A stretch of 10,354 nucleotides of DNA from Treponema sp. Its GTDB lineage: Bacteria; Spirochaetota; Spirochaetia; Treponematales; Breznakiellaceae. Shown here in pieces: positions 1-8,600 of the stretch (the stretch's first letter is position 1; the number at the start of each line of letters is the position of its first letter). The DNA lies in NCBI GenBank assembly GCA_031254795.1, contig JAIRTS010000035.1:1-10354 (forward strand), read 5' to 3'. Position numbers and translations under genes: made by a program. Under the pieces are notes generated by a model. It saw only the letters and a program-made list of their open reading frames with translations. It ran no database searches and was not told the origin of the DNA.

Positions 1-2342
1 CCGTAGGATTCCGACGCCGCGTCGTCTTTGAGCTTCCGCAGGAAAACGAGTCCGCCATCGCGGTCAATCACTTCCATGGAACGATTCGCCATGCGTGGGT
101 GCGTTATGGAAGAAAGTTCGTGGTAGTGGGTTGCGAAAAGCGTGCGGCACTGAATGGCGTCAAGGAGTTCTTCGCTTACAGCCCAGGCAATCGCAAGCCC
201 GTCCTTCGTGCCGGTGCCGCGCCCCACCTCGTCCATGATGACCAAGCTCTTTTCAGTGGCCGTATGCAAGATATAGGCGGTCTCGTTCATCTCAACCAAA
301 AAAGTCGATTCGCCGCGGGCGAGATTGTCCGAGGCTCCCACGCGACAGTAAACGCGGTCTACCAATCCGACGCTCGCTTTTGCGGCAGGCACAAAGCTCC
401 CCATCTGCGCCATAATGACGATGAGCGCGGCCTGACGCAGGTAGGTTGACTTGCCCGCCATATTCGGTCCCGTGATGAGCGCGAATGTAACGCCGTTCCG
501 GTCAAGATGTATGTCGTTGGGAATAAACTCGCCGCGCGGCAGATGAGACTCTACCACCGGGTGGCGAGATTCGGTGATGTGCAGATCGCATCCCTCATGC
601 AACTCAGGACGCGACCACAACCGAAGCGTCGCGGCGCGGGCGAGCGATTGAGCCGCGTCCACTTCGGCGATACGCGCGCTCGCAGCCGTTAATTCGTTCA
701 AACATGCCTTTGTTTTTTCCCGCAACTCAAGAAACAGCTTTTTTTCAAATTCAACTATCTCACCGGAAGCCGAGTTAATGTCGGACTCGAGGCTCGCCAG
801 TTTGTCCGTGGAAAACCGCTCTCCGCCGGCAAGCCCTTGCCGTTTGAAAAAGTACTTTGGCACCTTTGACAAATGATTGTTGGCAACCTCAAAATAGTAC
901 CCAAGCAAGCGATTGTAGCGGATTTTAAGAGGAATGCCGGTCGCCTGGCGTTCTTCCTCCAGATACGCCTCAAGCATGCCGTGTCCGTTGTCCCGCAAGG
1001 CATGGAGCTTGTCCAATTCCGCGTTGTAGCCGCTTCGTATCAGATTTCCTTCGGCAAGGAGGATGGACGGGTCTTCACGCAAGCCGCAGGCAAGCATGTC
1101 CCGCGCGTTGTCCAGCAAGGCGCGTTGTTCTTTGGTGAAAGCGGACGCCGCGGCATGTTCAAATATGAAGCCCTTGCACAACTCCTCAAGGGCTGAAAAA
1201 AAAACAAGCGCGTTCTTGATGGCAAGCATGTCTTTGCCGTGCGCTTTGTCCATGGAGAGACGGGAGAGAAGCCGCTCAAGATCAGGCGTTTTTCCCAAAA
1301 TATCCCGTATGCGCTCCAGGGTTTTCTGATTGCGGTAGAGATTGTCCACCATGTCAAGCCGCCGGTTTATGCCATCCAGGTTCCGCAACGGCTGTAAAAG
1401 GCGGCGTTTCAACAGGCGGCGTCCCATCGCGGTACGGGTTTCGTCAAGCGTCGCCAACAGCGAGAACCGGATGTCTCCGTCTTGCAGGTTTTTGATAAGC
1501 TCCAGATTGCGCTGACTCGACTCGTCTATACACACGAATTCACTGTCGCTGTAGAGGCGGAGGGATGCGATGTGAGGAATGACGCCCCCAGGCGCGCCGC
1601 CGCCCGCAGTTTCATCAAGGTAGTCAAGCAACGCTCCCGCAGACAACATCTCAGGCGAATCTTCGTCAAGTCCGAAGCTTTTCAAAGAGCCGAACTGCCG
1701 CTTGAGCCGCTTGACGCTTCGCTCCCGGTCAAAGAGCCAGTCTCCCCAGCGATTAATCACCACGCCGCTCCGCTCTTCAAAGACAGCGGCGATGGCGTTG
1801 TCATGGAGCAGCGATTCCTGGACGATGATTTCCCGCATTTGCAGGCGCTCAAGCTCCTGTCGTATTTTGTGCGCGGCGTCCCTGCAATCAAAAGAAGTGG
1901 CGTAAAAGTCCCCTGCGGAAATGTCAATGTAGGCGAAAGAAAACACGCCGTCCACGCCGTTTTTGCGGCACAGGCACGCAAGGTAGTTGGAAGACCCCTT
2001 GTCAAGGAAATCTTCGTCAATGATGACGCCCGGTGTAACCACCTCCACCACCTTACGCTCAATGAGACCCTTGCCCGGCTCGGTGATCTGTTCGCAAACA
2101 GCCACTTTTTTCCCCAGCTTTAAGAGACGGGCGATGTAGGAACGCGCCGCGTGGTGCGGAACGCCGCACATGGGGATATTGTTTCTGCTCGTAAGCGTGA
2201 GGTTGAGCAAGCCGGAGATTTCCACCGCGTCGTCGGCGAACATCTCGTAAAAGTCCCCCAGCCGAAAGAATAAAACCGCGCCTTTCTGTTCCCGCTTGAT
2301 CCTGCGGTATTGATCGAGCATAGGCGTTTGAGCGTTTTTCAT
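1..2342 (-). CDS. mutS: DNA mismatch repair protein MutS (3' end cut by window edge)
   Basis: MutS binds base mismatches and small insertion/deletion loops as a clamp-like dimer, then uses ATP to recruit MutL and start strand-directed repair in the cytoplasm. I translated the minus strand from the ATG at 2342 and read 780 codons without a stop up to the window edge. The N-terminal mismatch-binding domain has GDFYEMF, with the wedge Phe31 and Glu33. The core and clamp domains fill roughly residues 260-560. ITESRHPVVE lies near residues 589-598. The C-terminal ATPase has Walker A GPNMAGKST at 625-633 (Lys631), an ABC-type signature DNLARGESTF, Walker B IMDEVGRGT (Asp704, Glu705) and the ATHYHEL switch. 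All catalytic elements seen are intact. Family proteins are usually about 850-900 residues, so about 70-120 residues, including the C-terminal dimerisation tail, lie outside the window. A modest ribosome site (AGGCGAG) ends 5 bases before the ATG. The gene follows skp by 48 bases with no terminator, so it probably shares that transcript. Confidence 0.97.
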   Translation of the reverse strand, partial: MKNAQTPMLDQYRRIKREQKGAVLFFRLGDFYEMFADDAVEISGLLNLTLTSRNNIPMCGVPHHAARSYIARLLKLGKKVAVCEQITEPGKGLIERKVVEVVTPGVIIDEDFLDKGSSNYLACLCRKNGVDGVFSFAYIDISAGDFYATSFDCRDAAHKIRQELERLQMREIIVQESLLHDNAIAAVFEERSGVVINRWGDWLFDRERSVKRLKRQFGSLKSFGLDEDSPEMLSAGALLDYLDETAGGGAPGGVIPHIASLRLYSDSEFVCIDESSQRNLELIKNLQDGDIRFSLLATLDETRTAMGRRLLKRRLLQPLRNLDGINRRLDMVDNLYRNQKTLERIRDILGKTPDLERLLSRLSMDKAHGKDMLAIKNALVFFSALEELCKGFIFEHAAASAFTKEQRALLDNARDMLACGLREDPSILLAEGNLIRSGYNAELDKLHALRDNGHGMLEAYLEEERQATGIPLKIRYNRLLGYYFEVANNHLSKVPKYFFKRQGLAGGERFSTDKLASLESDINSASGEIVEFEKKLFLELREKTKACLNELTAASARIAEVDAAQSLARAATLRLWSRPELHEGCDLHITESRHPVVESHLPRGEFIPNDIHLDRNGVTFALITGPNMAGKSTYLRQAALIVIMAQMGSFVPAAKASVGLVDRVYCRVGASDNLARGESTFLVEMNETAYILHTATEKSLVIMDEVGRGTGTKDGLAIAWAVSEELLDAIQCRTLFATHYHELSSITHPRMANRSMEVIDRDGGLVFLRKLKDDAASESY

Positions 2343-2390
2343 TTTTTCTCGCCTGTTTCTTTATAAGGAGACTCTGATCTGAGTCGCCCG

Positions 2391-2909
2391 CTACCGTTTT
2401 GAGCGCAGATTTTCAATAAGTTTCTGCGTGATATCCACCGACGCGCTATACCAGATTATCCCCTGCGTTTTAATATCAAGCACCATGGTGTAACCCTCGC
2501 TTTCCGCGATGTAACGGATTTCGTTGTTCACCTGTTGCCAAAAGGCGTCGGATTGCGTAAGCTGGATTCTCTGATACTCAAGCTCAGCGCGAACCGTCCG
2601 CTCGTATTCTTGCAGATACTCCTGCTGTCTCAGAACTTCGTTTCTCAGACGCAACGCCTCTTCCGTATCCCCTCTGTTCTGCGCTTCGTACAACGACTGT
2701 CTCAAAGCCGTAAAAGCTTTAGCTTTTTGGTCCAAATCCCGTTGAATCCTGCTCTTTTGATCTTCATAATCCCGATACGCCTTGGAATCTCTAAAAAATG
2801 CCGTGGTCACCTTCTCCAGATCGACTACGGCAAAACGGGTGAGCTGTTGCGCTCCCGCCTGCGTCAGCACTGCGGCGAAAAGCAAAAAGAACGCCAGCCA
2901 TTTTTTCAT
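2391..2909 (-). CDS. skp: Periplasmic OMP chaperone, Skp/OmpH family
   Basis: Skp/OmpH proteins are periplasmic holdases. They form trimers whose coiled-coil arms cage unfolded outer-membrane proteins on the way from Sec to BamA. The 172-residue product starts with a clear signal peptide: a KK n-region, hydrophobic residues 4-17, and probable cleavage after AGA at residue 20. The mature N-terminus, FAVVDLEKVTTAFF (about residues 26-39), is the typical OmpH opening strand and helix. Residues about 45-125 are charged and rich in Gln, Glu, Arg and Leu, as expected for the coiled-coil arm. The C-terminal part (YTMVLDIKTQGIIWYSASVDIT) matches the return strands of the trimerisation body. Length fits the family. 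The ATG at 2909 is well supported by GAGGTG at 2915-2920 (read on the minus strand), spaced 5 bases. The gene sits 178 bases after bamA, behind a candidate terminator, so it may need its own promoter. No convincing -35/-10 pair is visible. Confidence 0.94.
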   Translation of the reverse strand: MKKWLAFFLLFAAVLTQAGAQQLTRFAVVDLEKVTTAFFRDSKAYRDYEDQKSRIQRDLDQKAKAFTALRQSLYEAQNRGDTEEALRLRNEVLRQQEYLQEYERTVRAELEYQRIQLTQSDAFWQQVNNEIRYIAESEGYTMVLDIKTQGIIWYSASVDITQKLIENLRSKR

Positions 2910-2914
2910 GTACG

Positions 2915-2920
2915 CACCTC
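2915..2920 (-). promoter_or_regulatory. skp ribosome binding site
   Basis: GAGGTG on the minus strand lies 5 bases before the ATG at 2909. It is a near-consensus Shine-Dalgarno sequence and fixes the skp start. Confidence 0.75.
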
Positions 2921-2956
2921 TTTTCTTCTGATTTTTTTTCCCAAAGCATGATCGCC

Positions 2957-2969
2957 CGGCGAGGCGCCG
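2957..2969. repeat. GC-rich hairpin in the skp leader
   Basis: CGGCG (2957-2961) and CGCCG (2965-2969) form a 5-bp all-GC stem with a 3-base loop, within a locally GC-rich patch of the otherwise AT-rich bamA-skp gap. It lies about 48 bases before the skp start and has no T-tract, so it is not a terminator by itself. It could stabilise the 5' end of a processed skp-mutS message. Confidence 0.35.
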
Positions 2970-2982
2970 TCCGCAAATCGCG

Positions 2983-3002
2983 TTTTGGAAAAATTTCCAA
3001 AA
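2983..3002. repeat. 9-bp palindrome overlapping the terminator U-tract
   Basis: TTTTGGAAA (2983-2991) and TTTCCAAAA (2994-3002) form a perfect 9-bp inverted repeat separated by two A. Its right arm shares 2999-3002 with the A-run of the candidate terminator, so in leftward RNA the two hairpins compete for the same U residues. It could be a protein operator, a weak anti-terminating structure, or chance in an AT-rich gap. Confidence 0.55.
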
Positions 3003-3034
3003 AAGCGGATTAGCCTGAGCAACCCGCTTTTTTT
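2999..3034 (-). terminator. Candidate intrinsic terminator between bamA and skp
   Basis: On the plus strand, six A plus GCGG (2999-3008) pairs with CCGC plus six T (3024-3033), a perfect 10-bp stem around a 15-base loop; a seventh T sits at 3034. Inside the loop, GC/GC with a CTGA tetraloop plus flanking TT/AA could lengthen the hairpin. Read leftward, the bamA message would end in the stem followed by a U-run, the classic Rho-independent form. The sequence is symmetric enough to work in both directions, but only leftward genes are present. The G+C part of the stem is just 4 bp, so termination may be partial, leaving some read-through into skp and mutS. Confidence 0.65.
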
Positions 3035-3087
3035 ATAGTTACATAATTTCCAGACATTGGCTCGCTTTTCTCAACGTTTGATAAAAA

Positions 3088-5643
3088 TCAATACATCGAC
3101 AGCGCGAATGAAAGCACCACATCCGGAAAATCTTGCGGTTTTCCCACCCACTTGACCGATCCGTCGCGGTCAACGCTGAAACGCTTGGCAAACAGCAAGC
3201 GCAGGGGAAACTGTGGTATGGTGAAGCGGAACCCGCCGCCGAAGCTGAAGCGCATGCTTTCAAGCAGATCCTTTCCGCCGGCCCAGAATGTCTGCCAATC
3301 CGGGCGCACCGCGGCGGCGTCGAAGAAGAAATCCCACGCCAGCACCTGCGGGATGACGGGGATACGCAATTCCGCCCAGTTCTCCCACATGGCGAAGCCT
3401 TTATTCGCATACTCATTGCTCCAGCCTCGCGCGTTGAACATGCCGTCAATGGCGAGTTTGTTTACGTTCTCAACCAAAGGTTTGGGGTTCGTAAAATCCG
3501 GGAAGATAAATGAAAGCCCCGAATGAAGGGCGAACGTGGTTCTAAACGACCAGCTTTTGCCAACCGGAATGTCAATCGGGGTGAAAAATATCTCCGCCTT
3601 TGTATCCGATTTTATGTAATGCTCAGGTTCCACGGGCAAAATGCCGTAATAACCAAGCCGCTCGATCAGATAGAAACCCTTCGTAGGATCATAGAAAATG
3701 TCTCGCTTGTCCAGAGATATGGCTCCCCAGATGGAATTTGAAGGAGTCAACGTTTTGTTTCTATCCCGTATCGTGGGATCAAAGGGACGGTACTTTTCAG
3801 CGTCATAACTGTTGTATATGAAACCTACGCGTACGCCGCCACCCAGCCCAAAACGCCCCAGCGCGAAGTTTCCCAATACGATGGGCCAGCGGTAGCCGGT
3901 GGAAACGCCCATTGAAAACCGCCATTGATCGTAATCCATAAGGTATTCGTCAGGCGGAATTTTGCCCGCGTTATAGTAAGCGGCATAGGAATCAAATCCA
4001 TCAGGATACGCGAAATCTTCATTGCCGTTGAAGTACGGCGCAAGACTGTCGATGGGCGCTCGCCGCAGCGCGTGGGACACAGTGATGTCAAAGCCTAATG
4101 ACAAGGGCAGATTGAAAAGGTAATTCTGGGTGTAGTTCAGCGCCAAGCTTTGGACGTCGGTGGCAAAGTTGATGTCAAGGCCGACGCTGTTTCCGTTTCC
4201 AAACATATTTCTGTCGCTCAAACTGAGCATACCGGAAATGGGGAACGTCTTGGGGTCCGACGTGCCGGAAAACGTAAGCCCGAATTGTACGCTTGAGGTG
4301 GATTGCTCTTCCACCGTGAAGATCAGTTCCATAAGGTTCTCGTTGCTGCCCTGTTGCATATCAGGCGCTACATTTGAGAAAAACTGGAGGCTGTACAAGT
4401 TTTGCAGGGCTTCCATAAATTTCGTCCTGGAAAACACATCGCCGCTTTCCATGGGTATTTCGCGCAGGATCACGTTGTCCTTGGTTTTTTCGTTCCCCTG
4501 AATCCGTATCCGCTCTATGTGGGCGCGTCCGCGCTCTGAAATAACGATATGATACGAGAAATAACCGTTTTCCCTTCCTTCTTGTACATCTATATTGGTG
4601 AAAATGTACCCGTTCTCGTAATATTTATCCCGTATCCGCTCAAGGTCTGCGTCAAGGCGTGTTCCGTTGACGATCTCATCCCGTTTTGAACGCACCAGCT
4701 TGGACAGTTCTTCGGAGGAAAAGATGACGTTGCCTTCAAAGGTGACGCCGCCAAAACGGTATATCTCCCCTTCCTCAATAGAAAATGTGATGGTCATATT
4801 CACATCGCCCTTTTCGTCCGTCTCTCTGTAGGGCGTGGGAGTGACTTTCACCCCAATGTAACCGCGATCTCTATAGTATTTTATGATTGCCATTTGATCC
4901 TGGAGCAACTTCGCCTCGGAGAACGCTCCGTCATTCAGCAGCCCCTTGACTTTGGATACGAGTTGGCTTTGCAATGTCTTGGAGGGAAATTGCTTGTTGC
5001 CTTCAAAGGAGAGTGCCACAATGCTTATTTTTTCGCCTTCAATGATGGTGAACGTAACGATCACCATGTTGTTTTTATCCTCCTTGACTTGAGAGCGCAC
5101 TCTGATGTTGGGAAATCCCTTTGCGATATACGTGTCGAGAATGGCCTGCTCCGCGGCTTTTATTTTCGTCTGATTTGCCACGTCATGCGTTTTAAGAGAA
5201 ATCGCCGCCGTTAAATCGCCCCGCCGCACCTTGCTGTTTCCCGCGAATTCTATTCTGCTGATGGTCGGACGCTCAATTACGGTAAATTGGACGCGCACCG
5301 AGCTTCCCTCGTTATCGTAGGGAATAAAATCAGGGTTGATTTCATCAAACATTTCGGAAGCGTACAAATTTCCGAGCAGCTCGTAGTAGAGTTCATCGGT
5401 GAAGGGCTTGTTTTTATAATATCCGGTTATGCCGTCAAGATCAGCGGCGGAGATATTGCGCAACCCGACAAAAACAACGTCTTTAATGGGTTTGTTCTGG
5501 TACCACTCCGCGCTTTGGGACCAACAAAAAGAAGCGACCGCAAACATCAAATAAAAGCGCAAGAGAGGCTTTTTCAAACGCCTCCATAGGGGGGCGAATT
5601 CTGGAAAAATTGAAAAAAGAGTCTTACAGTAAAAAAAATTCAA
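3088..5643 (-). CDS. bamA: Outer membrane protein assembly factor BamA (Omp85)
   Basis: BamA is the central insertase of the barrel assembly machinery: periplasmic POTRA domains take up client proteins and a 16-strand barrel folds them into the outer membrane. The product is 851 residues if started at the TTG at 5643. Five POTRA-like units follow one another at about 52-125, 126-203, 205-292, 294-372 and 374-447, each with the recurring pattern of hydrophobic strand, FEGN/FAGN/QGNE turn and terminal strand. The barrel fills about 450-851. It includes the lid-loop motif as ARGW (738-741), followed by a WAELRIPV strand, an FFFDAAAVR strand, and a C-terminal strand ending in tyrosine (VVLSFALSMY). 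The TTG at 5643 overlaps the tamB stop and has GGAGG spaced 8 bases, which is why I chose it. The first 22 residues are odd for a signal peptide, though. A TTG at 5577 gives a cleaner one (MKKPLLRFY, then a hydrophobic stretch), also with GGAGG but only 3 bases away. A TTG at 5658 is possible but lies on the ribosome site itself. Confidence 0.97.
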   Translation of the reverse strand: MNFFYCKTLFSIFPEFAPLWRRLKKPLLRFYLMFAVASFCWSQSAEWYQNKPIKDVVFVGLRNISAADLDGITGYYKNKPFTDELYYELLGNLYASEMFDEINPDFIPYDNEGSSVRVQFTVIERPTISRIEFAGNSKVRRGDLTAAISLKTHDVANQTKIKAAEQAILDTYIAKGFPNIRVRSQVKEDKNNMVIVTFTIIEGEKISIVALSFEGNKQFPSKTLQSQLVSKVKGLLNDGAFSEAKLLQDQMAIIKYYRDRGYIGVKVTPTPYRETDEKGDVNMTITFSIEEGEIYRFGGVTFEGNVIFSSEELSKLVRSKRDEIVNGTRLDADLERIRDKYYENGYIFTNIDVQEGRENGYFSYHIVISERGRAHIERIRIQGNEKTKDNVILREIPMESGDVFSRTKFMEALQNLYSLQFFSNVAPDMQQGSNENLMELIFTVEEQSTSSVQFGLTFSGTSDPKTFPISGMLSLSDRNMFGNGNSVGLDINFATDVQSLALNYTQNYLFNLPLSLGFDITVSHALRRAPIDSLAPYFNGNEDFAYPDGFDSYAAYYNAGKIPPDEYLMDYDQWRFSMGVSTGYRWPIVLGNFALGRFGLGGGVRVGFIYNSYDAEKYRPFDPTIRDRNKTLTPSNSIWGAISLDKRDIFYDPTKGFYLIERLGYYGILPVEPEHYIKSDTKAEIFFTPIDIPVGKSWSFRTTFALHSGLSFIFPDFTNPKPLVENVNKLAIDGMFNARGWSNEYANKGFAMWENWAELRIPVIPQVLAWDFFFDAAAVRPDWQTFWAGGKDLLESMRFSFGGGFRFTIPQFPLRLLFAKRFSVDRDGSVKWVGKPQDFPDVVLSFALSMY

Positions 5644-8600
5644 AAAGATTTCCTCCAAGTCAAAGTAAAAGACATATCATCTACGAATAAACGTCTTGGG
5701 TTCAGCATCGTCTGATCAAGCGTAGGAACAAAATTCCACCGTATGTTGAACAAAGGAGTTTTCAACTCTACGCCCAAGTCAAACGCAAACGTAACTCCCT
5801 CAATATTCCGGCCGATCTCATCCCGCAACGAAAGCATTCCCTGTACAAACATATTTGAGTTGACATACTTACCTAAAAAAACAGTTGTGTTGTCAAAATA
5901 GTTACCAACTCCGTTACTTCTCTGAGTTGAATTGCCTTGGCTCGCATCCGCTCCCTGATTCCGATCAAGAAACGCCATGGACAAAAGGTTTTGGGCTATC
6001 GGCGCGCGAAATGAAAACATATCCAAATGCAGCCAATCCCGTATCCGGCGCTCCGCGTTCCGTATAAGCCAGAATTGCGAGAGTATATCCGCGCTTGATG
6101 ACAGGAAGAGATTCTGCATCGCGCTGGTTGAATCCCCCGAAGACGCGCCTGTCATATTTTGCCCTAAAAGAGAAAAAATTTCTACTTGTGAAAGAGCCGG
6201 ATTTGACTCAAGCCGCGTGGTAAAAGAGCTTAACGGCGAGTTGTCAATGATGAGCGAAATGATGACTGGACCATTGTCGACGCGATCTCTGACTTCCGCG
6301 CGCGCCGAAATATACGGATCAAAGCGTATCTCGTTTTCATTAAAGGACAGAATCCCTTCCTGCAGATAAAAACTCCGTTCAAAGTAGAACACTTCGCCGG
6401 CGCGAAGGGGGATGTCGCCTAGCAACAGAAGGCTGCCGGTGGACGTGTCGTTTTCAATCTTGAGCGAAGCCCCCAAATCGGCGCTGGCCTGTATGATGGG
6501 AAACTCAGCGGTGGGCCACAAAAATTCGAGTTTTCTTCCGCTGCGCACGACAATATCCGTGACAAATGAGGGGTTGTCCAAAACCTCCCTCACCGGCTGA
6601 TTCTCAAGCTCTTCAAAATTGAGGGTTACAACCGTATCCTGCGCGGTAAGATCGCCGCTGGTTTTGAACTCGTTGTCTTCCAACGCAAGGCGCAACGTAC
6701 CAGTGGCGTCGCCATACGCGACAATGCCCATAATATCAAAGGCAAATGGAATCGGGGTGGAAGCGGGAGCCGCGATGTCCAGAATAAATGCGTTGGGTAT
6801 CCACCGGTCAAAACGAAACCACCCGGAAACCACGCCCGCCCCGTGACCTACGGACGCGGGTATAGGGCCGAACGTCATCTCGGCGCCGGTGAGATCTACG
6901 GTTATGGGAACCGGACGAATGGGATGTTTCAAATACGGAGGAACCTGCAACGCCACGCTCTCACCTATCGCCTGCCCAAAGAATTCCGGCGCCGCAAGCG
7001 GGCCGCGTATCTCGATGGAAGCCGTTACAAAACCGCCTGCTACGACAATATCTTTTTGAGGGGGCAGGAGCCGCCACAAAGCCGTAAGATCAACGTACAG
7101 ATCAGGTGTGAAAGCGTCGATTTCGCCATTGGCGATGGCGCCGGTGATAGTCCCCCGAACCGGCGATGGCGCCGCAATATCCGCAAAAAAATCGCCCCCA
7201 TCGGAGATTTGGAAGCGAAGCATGCCTGATGGCCCCCCGAAAAGAGAAATAAGCCCTTCTTTATGGGAAAAGTCAAATTCAAAAGGCTCGGTTGATTGCA
7301 AAACATCCAAGCGGACGTTATCGACAAAGAGCTTTCCGCTGAACGCATCCATAATGTGCGGAATGTCAAGCCATGAAACGATCCGCCCGTATTCCGCTTC
7401 TATGCCACAGTCCAAAGTGAAGATTTTCTCAGCAAAATTTCCATCAATCAGCATACGCGGCAGGCGGACGCTTTCCAAATCCACGGCAAGCGAGGGAATG
7501 TCGCCCCGCAATCCGCCGTACCGCATCTGTATGCCGCTCAGAGAGACTTTCTCATTGTCCGCCGCAATCGTCCCGTTGAGGTGGAGCGCAGACTCGGAAA
7601 CCACCGCGTCAAGCGAATCAATCGTAACATTTGCGGAGAACGCATTAATGGACTCCCAATCTATGGACGCGCTCCCCGATACCACCGCTCTGTAGTTCTG
7701 TTCAAGAAAATGGGCGAGCCGCATCCCGTTTCCGGTAAGCCAAACCGCGTATCTGGGTTTTTCCTCGCCTTTTCCCAAGATATTCTCGCACGAAAGCTCC
7801 ACGTAGTACTGTTCGTCGCCCTTTTCATTTTGAAAGGCGATGACGCCGGAAATATCGGAAAAATCCCGCTCCCACAACAGAGAAGCTTTTCCCGTTAACG
7901 CCGAGCCGTCGTCAAAAAAAATCATGGGCAGATCCGCGTGATCCTGATCCGCGCTTCCAGTCAAGCGCATTGTTGAAGAAGGCGAAGCGGGCGTGGCGAT
8001 ATTCGATAAATTCAAAGACAGGATATTCATCGTCCATGAATCAAACGAGTCAAAATGGAATGAGGAGTTGGCGCTGACATACGAGATCGCGTCTCCCACC
8101 GGAATCGGAACATCGTCCGCCTCAATGGAACCGGCGAACGCGCCTCCATTCAATGCGATGGACGCGCGAAGCCCGTAAGACCCCTGGACGTGTATCGTAT
8201 TTCCGTCACGAACCGCGCCTTCAACGCTGTAGCTGGTGTTTTTATAGGAAACCGTCGCTCCAAATGAAATGTTGTTCGTGTTCATAAAATCAGCGTAAAG
8301 CAGTCCGTCCAGCGATCCGGATCCCCAGTCCACATGCCCCTCGTTCATCTCAATGCTCCGCTCCGTACCCGCAAGCGAGAGACGCGCCTGAACATTCCGG
8401 TAGCGCAGGTTTACTTCCGGCGCATTGTACAGAAAATGAGTGAAATCCGTTGTAATGAAAAGTTCTGTCGTAAGTTGCAGTTCATGCGCAATGCTCGCCA
8501 CCGGATCGGGCAAATCCGGCGACACGACAAAGGGGCTGGCTATTTCCACAATGTCGGCTACGGTCGCGCCGTTGATCGTGAGAATCGCGTCTAGGTTCTG

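Noticed and set aside
300..350. MutS signature DNLARGEST differs from the E. coli form
   Set aside because: Similar forms with Asn and Glu or Gln at these positions are common in other bacterial MutS proteins, so it is not a defect.
755..2062. Several minus-strand frames of 80-105 codons within mutS, which might suggest a broken gene
   Set aside because: The mutS frame itself reads continuously from 2342 to the window edge. The Walker A glycine codon (470) and the T9 codon (1205) are both in frame with the start, so there is no frameshift.
1482..2123. 213-codon plus-strand open frame antisense to mutS
   Set aside because: It lies wholly within well-supported mutS coding sequence, resembles no family I know, and is the kind of shadow frame that codon bias produces in balanced or GC-rich genes.
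2370..2385. GACTC/GAGTC inverted repeat between skp and mutS
   Set aside because: Only a 5-bp stem with a 6-base loop and no following T-run in the direction of transcription, so it is too weak to call a terminator.
2920..2998. Promoter for skp after the terminator
   Set aside because: The best pair (TTGCGG, 17 bases, GATCAT) is a poor match and overlaps the GC hairpin, so I do not call it.
3078..3091. TTGAT/ATCAA hairpin spanning the bamA stop codon
   Set aside because: An AT-rich 5-bp stem of low stability. It is easily explained by chance in an AT-rich gene end.
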